From Pseudocercospora fijiensis CIRAD86 (lineage: Eukaryota > Ascomycota > Dothideomycetes > Mycosphaerellales > Mycosphaerellaceae), in assembly GCF_000340215.1 (NCBI RefSeq), contig NW_006921544.1, positions 526,599-590,598 of the forward strand: a DNA stretch of 64,000 nucleotides. The letters run 5' to 3'. The position numbers were made by a program, and so were the translations under genes. The notes below the pieces were generated by a model. It was not told where the DNA came from. It worked only from the letters and a program-made list of their open reading frames with translations, and did not search any database. Of this stretch, positions 57,300 to 64,000 are shown in pieces; position 1 is the stretch's first letter, and each line of letters begins with the position of its first letter.

Positions 57300-58260
57300 A
57301 GAAGAAGGATGCTAAGCGTAAGGACTATACCGTATTTAACGGCTCTAGTCGCAAGCAATACAATAATTATATACGTAATTATAAGCTTAATTAGCGTAAC
57401 GCGCTAAGGGCTCTTCTAGACGACTACTTATTACTCGTCTATGCTATATAATATATTAATAACGACCTAAAACGCAACTAGGATAACTATTTCCACTCCC
57501 TTAATAATTAGACTACTATTTAGTAGCAAACTTACAAGACTATTATACTAGACACCCTTAGAAACCCTATACTAAGGCAATAATATGCTTAGGATTAGTA
57601 CCTTCGAGCTAAGCAAAAGACTAATTAATCGGCTCGCTTATTTCGGGCCTATTTAAAGACCGTCGAAGATAACCTTCTAGCTAAGGCTAATTCTATATAG
57701 ATCTTAGAGATACGCCTAAAGCTTAGATAGGAGCTTATCCTTAAATTAGACCGTCGCCGTGTTTTTAAGCAGATTAACCTAATACGTATTTAATTTATAG
57801 TCGAAGTAGAAATAGCTAAACGAGCTATCTAGCTTTAATAACGACTAGAATCGAGGATTCGACTAGCTAGTACTAACCGCGGCAATCGTAGCTATAGAGA
57901 TAATACCTAAGGTAGTAAGGTTTATACTAAAACAATAATGCTAATAATAGGCATAGTAACAACGACCGTAGAAGAAGCCGTAGCCGACGGCTATATAGAG
58001 GAGGCCGTAATAGGAGCCGTAAAAGGGGCTCGTATCCCTATAGTACTAACCGCTCTACTAACAATAGTAACAGCTATAGCAATAATGTCCTAACCGGACT
58101 AAAGTGCTTTAGCTATAATAGTACTAGCTATCTACTAGGCTAATACGACAAACCTAGGGATTAGACCCGGATTAACCGTGCTTCCGCTAAGTATAGGAGA
58201 TACCTTTTAGCGGCTAACGCTACCCCTATAGGCTAACCTTCTAGTCGAAAAAAGAATAAG
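57300..58260 (+). pseudogene. Gypsy C gag
   Basis: It matches gypsy A 9781-10720: capsid start TVFNGSSRKxYNNYIR (about 57335-57380), the Arg-rich stretch (about 57960-58035) and the knuckle region (about 58100-58145), where the first Cys-x2-Cys is now CFSYN (second Cys to Tyr). Confidence 0.82.
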
Positions 58261-58859
58261 CGCTATACTAACTATTAGCCTCGTACGGCGTAGGACTATC
58301 GATATTGTACTAGCTATTACGCGTACCTGCCTTGCATTAGATATATATAGTACTAACTATAGAACTAAAGTTATACTAGACCTAGGCAATTCAGTTAGCG
58401 CCCTTATCGACTACCGCCTAGCTAAGTATTTAGACCTTCGATAATTAGCGAGGACTAATATATTAATCCTTACTTAGTTTAATAATGCTCGGTACCTAGC
58501 CTATAGGGCCTACTATCTTTATATAGTTCTAAGAGACGATCTCGGCAATAAGCGCCTACTAGGCTTTACTGCCTACGTAGTAGATATAGACAACCTTCTA
58601 TCTAATATTGTTATTAGCAATCTAACTCTTAAGTAATATACTATAACTATAGGCTTAGGCAGCTAATAGTAGCGATTTAGAATCGCTAGGAAGGAGGATA
58701 TTAAACATATTAACATTCGCGAGTGTCCTAACGATATTAGGGTTCTATTTATTAGCAACCTAATACCTGCCTTAGCCGACCCGACTACCGACCTACTCGG
58801 TAGTAACGACGATAACCCTATGCCCCCTAATAGTATAAATCCTAATTAGCTTGCTAGTA

Positions 58860-60270
58860 TACCCTAGCCTATTCGCGAAACCTATATTAGTATATTTAAA
58901 TACTACCTAGCGTCGACACTACCTATATTTAAAGAGACGGACTATAAGATTAATATTATAGAAGGCAAGGAGGTTCCCTTTAGGCTACTCTATAACCTTA
59001 GTAAGCGTTAGCTTGCTATGCTACGCAAATACCTAAACAAGAACCTAGCTAATAGTCGAATTTAGTATAGCAATATCCCTACTAGTATACTAATCCTATT
59101 TGTTCTAAAGAAGGATAGTAGCCTACGCTTATATTTTAATTACCGAGGACTTAACGCTATTACTATTAAGGACCGTTATCTACTTCTACTTCTTAATACG
59201 ACCCCTGTTTTTATACTATATTAGATACTAAGGATACTTACTATCGTATTAGTATTCGTAAGGGGGATAAATAGAAAATAGCCTTCCGTACCCGCTATAG
59301 CTATTTAGCTATTTCGAGTATTTGGTTATACTATTTAGACTAGCGAATACTCCTATAACATTCTAATTATATATTAATCGGGCCTTGTCCGGCCTATTAG
59401 ACTATCTCTGTATAGTCTAGCTAGATAACATCCTAGTTTTTATATATTTACCTAATATTGCGGAGTACTAGGCTATAGTCCGTAAGGTACTTAATCGCCT
59501 AAGAACCTATAGCTTATATTATAAGCCTTCTAGATATACCTTTGCTACTAAGGAGGTAGCCTTCCTTAGCTTCCTCGTATTAACTAATAGTATTAAGGCT
59601 AATCCTAATTAGATTAAAACTATTGCTAAATAGCTAACCCCTACTAGTATTAAAGAACTTTAATTATTCCTAGGTTCTACTAACTTTTACCGTCGATTTA
59701 TCGAGGGCTATTCGAGGTATATAATGCTATTAACTAAGCTTACTAAGACTAAGGCAAACCCTTCTAGAGAATTTAGATAGACTAATAATATATAAGCCGC
59801 TTTTAACGGCGTAAAGTAACGCTTTACTAAAGTCCCCTTATTATACTATTTCATACTAAGCAAGCAGATCCGAATTAAGACTAACGCTTTATAGTTCGCT
59901 ATATTAGCTATTATATTATAGCAGGCTAATAATACCTATTAGTACCCGATTGTCTTCTTTTTACGGAAGATAATCGATATAGAGCGTCGATACGAGATCT
60001 ACGAGTAAGAGCTCTTAGTAATCGTAGAAGCCTTAAAACACTAGCGCTACTACCTCGATAGTACTTAATATACTATTTAGGTCTATACAGACTATAACAA
60101 CCTACGTAGTATTACTAAGGTTATAAGAGTTATAGGTCGATAGCCTAGATAGGCCGTCTACCTCGCCGGGTTTGATTTTAATATACTATATCGGCTAGGC
60201 GTAGGTAACCCTACCGATAGCCTATCGAGGCGACCTAATTACGATAGCGAGACTTAGTATATTAATTTAT
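58860..60270 (+). pseudogene. Gypsy C reverse transcriptase and RNase H
   Basis: RT blocks [17 protein letters not shown] (about 59130-59180) and a damaged LDxKDTYYRISI follow one another. A short deletion near 59205 (TTAATACGACCCCTGTTTTT against copy A) shifts the frame. RNase H blocks near 59870-60100 and LAGFDFNILYRLGVGNPTD (about 60160-60220) are present. The protease region lies at about 58370-58600. Confidence 0.85.
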
Positions 60271-60679
60271 TGTTTCTAACCCTATAGTATAAGATTGCTA
60301 TAGCCCGTATTATTAATAAGCAAGCGTAGGAGAAGCGGACTTCCGGACCCCGCGGCGGTAATAAATACTATAGCGGAGTTATCGTTCTTCTAGTACGCGT
60401 TAGAAAGGACGTAGATCGCTCGAGCTATAACGACTTAATTAAAGATATTGCTATCTATAGCGGTAGTACTACGGAAGAGGTTGCAGTTATTCCGGCTACT
60501 AGTACTATTAGAAATATATAATACGTACCTCGTTTAATAGCGAGGGTGCTATTAAATAACCTTATAATAGGGGATAGTTAATCGTTTATAGATAAGCTAT
60601 TACGTAGTTAGTAGAGGGACGCCTTTGCTATCGAACGTATTAATAAGCTTATAAGTAGGCGACGGACTCGATTTAGTAA

Positions 60680-61513
60680 GAGTAATTAGTCGATCGACGA
60701 TAAAGGTTGCTCAAAGTTTAACGGCAGATACTATATCTCCGCTAAACAATCGATTAGACAAGAGCTTTTAAAGCCGTACTATAATAGTAAGGTTGCTAGT
60801 TACTATAGTATAGAGAGGTCGTACGAGCAACTATCGCGTATATACTACTAGCTAAATAGTAAGCGGTATATAAAAGAATACGTACAGACCTGCGTAGTAT
60901 AGTAGCGTATTAAAGTACTAAAACACTTGCTATTTAGCGAGTTGTCTTTACTTCCTGTTCTAAAGAAGCTATTTATAGAGCTTATAGTAGACTTTATTAT
61001 AGGCCTTCCGCCTACTAAGCGTAGGGGTAGTAAGGATATCTTCGATACTATCCTTATTGTAGTAGATCGATTTACTAAAGGCGCTCGATATATCCCGGCG
61101 CGGAAGAATTAGACTGCTATTAATATAGCAGAGGCGCTATAGAATAATATCTTTAATACCTATTAGGGAACCCTAAAGGGGATTGTATCCGATCGTAGAT
61201 TAATACTAATATTTTACTATTAGAGCGAGATTTGCTTATAGCTAAGACTAAAGTACCGGCTATTAATAGCCTTCTATCTATAGACTAACGGTTAAATAGA
61301 GAGGCAGAATACTACCCTATAGCAGTACCTACGTAGTTATATTAACGAGAACCCCGAAGATTAGGTTAATCTCCTATAGCCTATAGAATTCGTATATAAC
61401 AATAGCGTACACTCGTTAATAAGGGGTTTACCCTATATAGCTCTAATAGGCCGAAACGCGGCTTTACTATAATAACTATTTCCCTCGCTCGAGGCCGAGC
61501 GTAAGGAAAAGGA
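60680..61513 (+). pseudogene. Gypsy C integrase (interrupted)
   Basis: The zinc region is degraded (about 60780-60850). The catalytic core contains an open stretch, 60927-61112, with ELIVDFIIGLPPTKRRGSKD and VVDRFTKGARYIPARKN. Later blocks run to 61513, where hAT copy 3 is inserted. In copy A the same sequence continues to the chromodomain. Confidence 0.88.
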
Positions 61514-62099
61514 TAGACCCCGCAGTGGTTCGGTTTCCGAACCACCAAACGTATATAGTTTGGTTTCTTAGCGGCGAACCAGCTCCCTAGTTCCGGTTTG
61601 GTTTTTTCGAACTATATAGATTCCTAGTTTGAACTAGAGACTGTATTGGTTTTACTATAAGGACACTCTTATTCGACTGCCGGCTACGATTGCCGGCTAT
61701 AATAGTAACTCTATTACATTTACTACGCTGTTTTGCCGTTGCTAGGGCGTAGTTGCCGTTGCTAGGGCGTAGTTACCGTTACTAGGGCGTGGTTTTGCTA
61801 TAAGGACACTCTTATTCGACTGCCGGCTACGATTGCCGGCTATAATAGTTACTAGGTTGTATTTACTACGCTTTATTACCGTTGCTAGGGCGTAGTTGCC
61901 GTTGCTAGGGCGTAGTTGCCGTTACTAGGGCGTAGTTGCTATTACCGGGGCGTAGTTGCCGTAGTTGCGAAAGCTTACCTATATAACGTTACGTAGGCGG
62001 CAACAATTAGGGCTTCGCGATATTCTTATACTTTCAACTTCTTCCTCTATACCTATACCGACAACAACTACTATACGCTGCGCCCCCGCCCCTTTCCCT

Positions 62100-63505
62100 T
62101 ACAATAGTAAGAGAGAAGCGCGCCGCGCGCTAAATAGAAGATAGAACTAAAGACCGCGAGTTTGTTTTGCCTAAGCGTCTAACTAAAAAGCGTAAGACTA
62201 AAGAGGAGTACTCTACGAAGAATTCCGTACGAGACCGCAAGAGAAAGGACAAGATAGATAAGGATAAAAGAGCTAAGGATAAGAGAAGAAAGGCGCGGAA
62301 TAAGGCATTCTATCGATAGCTAGCGCCTATAGAAAAAAGTAAAGGTTAGAATAAGAAGACAACCTAAGAGAAGGCTAAGAGGAGGAAAGAATTGCGGCTA
62401 GTTTTCGAGCGTAAAGTTCTAGTAGCGTAAGTCAATCTAGCTAGCGGCCGTAGCTAGTAGCTATAGCCGGCAGCCGTAGCCGGCAGCTATAGCCGGCATA
62501 TTTTTCTTTAACACGTTAACTAATAGCATTTAGACCTATAGCCGCTACCTCTATCGATACGACCGATAGTAACGGAGATGTTTAGATAGCCGAGAATAAT
62601 AATGCTAGAGTTTAGGATGCCGCGATAGAGCTTAATGCTACGAATAAAGGAACTAAAAAAAGCGAGGAGATACTATACGTCGATCTAGTAATAGGTATAG
62701 TCTTAGGGCCTAACGCTATAGACGATAAGCGCTAGGAGTAGATCGAGTATAGTTAAAGAAACGAGATACTAGTAAAGGGCTAAGGCATAAGTCCTATCAA
62801 TCTAGAAAATTATAGTTAAAGCTACTACGAAAAGCTAGCAAGGATTGGAATCGAGACTAGTCGTCTTTATATCCTCGATATAGAGTAGAAGTTTCTTTAT
62901 TAGTATTAGAGCGAAGCCTTTGCGTCTATAAAGGCAAAGTAGCTTGCGATTAATACGATCGGGGCTAGGTATCTAGGGACGGTAGAAGTGTTACTATAGG
63001 AGGAAGGGGTATAGGTAATTATTCTATGCTCGGTATATATAGCCGGCGTTCGTAGCCGGCAGATACTAACAGTTAAATAGAAAGCGTTTCTCGAAGGCAG
63101 AGTGCTACTACTATATAAAATCTTTACTAAGGTAGAGAGGGCTTGTATCCGGAATCTAAGCTGCTAGTAGGATAGGTTAGCGTTGGAATTCTCTGAATCT
63201 CTATATAAGCCTCCGAAGGATTACCTATTTCAGCGATACGGCTTTATCTCGACTACTCCGTAGGTACCCGAAGAAGCTCGAGCGCTCTTTAAGGTCTTTA
63301 CTAAGAAGCGGAAGAAGTTCGAGGATTAGGATTAGTTAATAGAGCTATTAATTAGTCTTAGGTTTCGTAGTTAGACTCGGCCTAAGCATTTGCTTATCGA
63401 GTGTCTTATACCGAAAGAGGATAGATTGAGACTAAAAACGAGCTTAGATTCGTTAGGTATAGTAGCTCGGTTCCGTTAGTAGGAGAGAGCCGCCGTATAG
63501 AAGGC
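62100..63505 (+). pseudogene. hAT-internal basic ORF, copy 3
   Basis: Same ORF as 45020-46430: a Lys/Arg-rich first part (about 62120-62430), a GCCGGC stretch ending in an intron-like GTTAACTAAT ... TTTAG (about 62515-62533), then a second part to about 63500. Compared with copy 2 it lacks one AAG triplet near 62218 and keeps some CpA/TpG that copy 2 has lost. Confidence 0.55.
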
Positions 63506-63739
63506 AAAATTCAGGTAGTTAGGGTAGCTAGGAAAGAAATTCTAGTAGTTAGGCTAGCTAGGGTAGCTAGGAAAAAAAATCTAGTAGTTAGGTAGCTAGG
63601 AAACAAAAAAAAAAGGTAGCTAGCTATTTACTGCCTAGCTATTCCTAACGATACGATGCTATAAAAGAAAGGGTGTTTCTCTATAGCTACTAGTACACAT
63701 CTACTACTCCTAAGTCCTTACCTTACCGTACGAAACCTT

Positions 63740-64000
63740 AAAACATGCCGACCGATATTGTATATATACTAGGCGCTATACTAGGAAGGGTAATAACGAG
63801 ACGATAGTCGAAATAGTCTAGTATACGAGCGAGATTGCGACAACGTCGAGAGGAGGTCGTATACTTACCTTCGAGCCTATCGAGTCCTAAACTACGATTA
63901 GGGCTAGATTCATCCTCTCCGAATCCTAGTAGTAGGAATTTATTATAGGGTACTACTACCTAGTCCTCACCTTTACGGAGTCTAAGTAGAAGGTTGTTCG
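63740..64000 (+). pseudogene. hAT transposase N-terminus, copy 3 (partial)
   Basis: ATG at 63746 (ATA in copy 2) may be the authentic start. A neighbouring frame reads TIVEIVxYTSEIATTSRGGR and IRARFILSES with TAG stops. The sequence runs off the window. Confidence 0.5.

Larger units (their letters stand above)
56935..61513 (+). mobile_element. Gypsy copy C, plus strand, truncated at both ends
   Basis: It starts within the gag leader, at the place matching gypsy A about 9355, without a 5' LTR or the first 240 bp of leader. It continues through gag, protease, RT, RNase H and integrase to the place matching gypsy A about 14000, where hAT copy 3 interrupts it. The rest and its 3' LTR, if any, lie outside the window. 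RIP damage is heavier than in copy A. Confidence 0.9.
61514..64000 (+). mobile_element. hAT transposon, copy 3 (left 2.5 kb, continues past the window)
   Basis: It starts TAGACCCCGCAGTGGTTCGG and matches 44433-46920 of copy 2 almost base for base. The visible differences are nearly all C/T or G/A transitions, plus one 3 bp length difference in the basic ORF. The 8 bases before it (GAAAAGGA) would be the target duplication, but the right end is not in the window. Whether this copy also carries the H3 genes cannot be seen. Confidence 0.93.

Overview
The window is a 64 kb block of filamentous ascomycete (Pezizomycotina) DNA built almost entirely of nested transposable elements. No host gene is recognisable. 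CpA and TpG are strongly depleted while TpA and CpG remain common. In every frame that can be read through, the interrupting stops are nearly all TAG or TAA at expected CAG/CAA/TGG codons. This is the signature of repeat-induced point mutation (RIP), so nearly all coding features below are listed as pseudogenes.

Left part (1-23 kb). Relics of an unidentified repeated ORF with an RGG-like tail lie at 1-1760 and 19.2-21.7 kb. A 1.0 kb TA-flanked inverted-repeat element full of GGATCG/GCGATCG repeats is at 2340-3340. A Tad-like LINE at about 3.5-8.4 kb is conspicuously CpG-poor. A Ty3/gypsy integrase relic (8397-8911 and 16078-17.8 kb) is split by a full-length chromodomain gypsy element, copy A (8912-16072), with 198 bp LTRs and an intact 5 bp target duplication (AATAT).

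Middle part (23-42 kb). A fragment of hAT transposase is split by a minus-strand autonomous Helitron (23686-41236), recognised by Rep and Pif1-type helicase motifs. The Helitron is itself split by a second complete gypsy element (28013-34764, 203 bp LTRs, GATTC duplication) that carries TTAGGG-type repeats. A short opposite-strand Helitron relative, ending in a tandem array, lies near the Helitron 5' end.

Right part (41.8-64 kb). Two gypsy copies of the copy A family lie head to head: B on the minus strand and C on the plus strand, meeting near 56.93 kb. Copy B is split by a 9,565 bp hAT transposon (44433-53997) with matching termini and a perfect 8 bp duplication AGTATACT. Copy C is split by a second, nearly identical hAT copy (61514 to the window end).

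The most unusual content is in the large hAT. Besides a hAT transposase ending in a dimerisation domain, it holds two separate histone H3-fold relics (50143-50760 and 52053-52701), a long basic ORF, a minus-strand 179-codon ORF, and more than ten short clusters of GCCGGC boxes spaced 13 (sometimes 12) bp apart. A transposon carrying histone H3 genes as cargo is the best candidate here for a previously undescribed system. All calls come from reading the sequence by eye; no alignment or database search was run.
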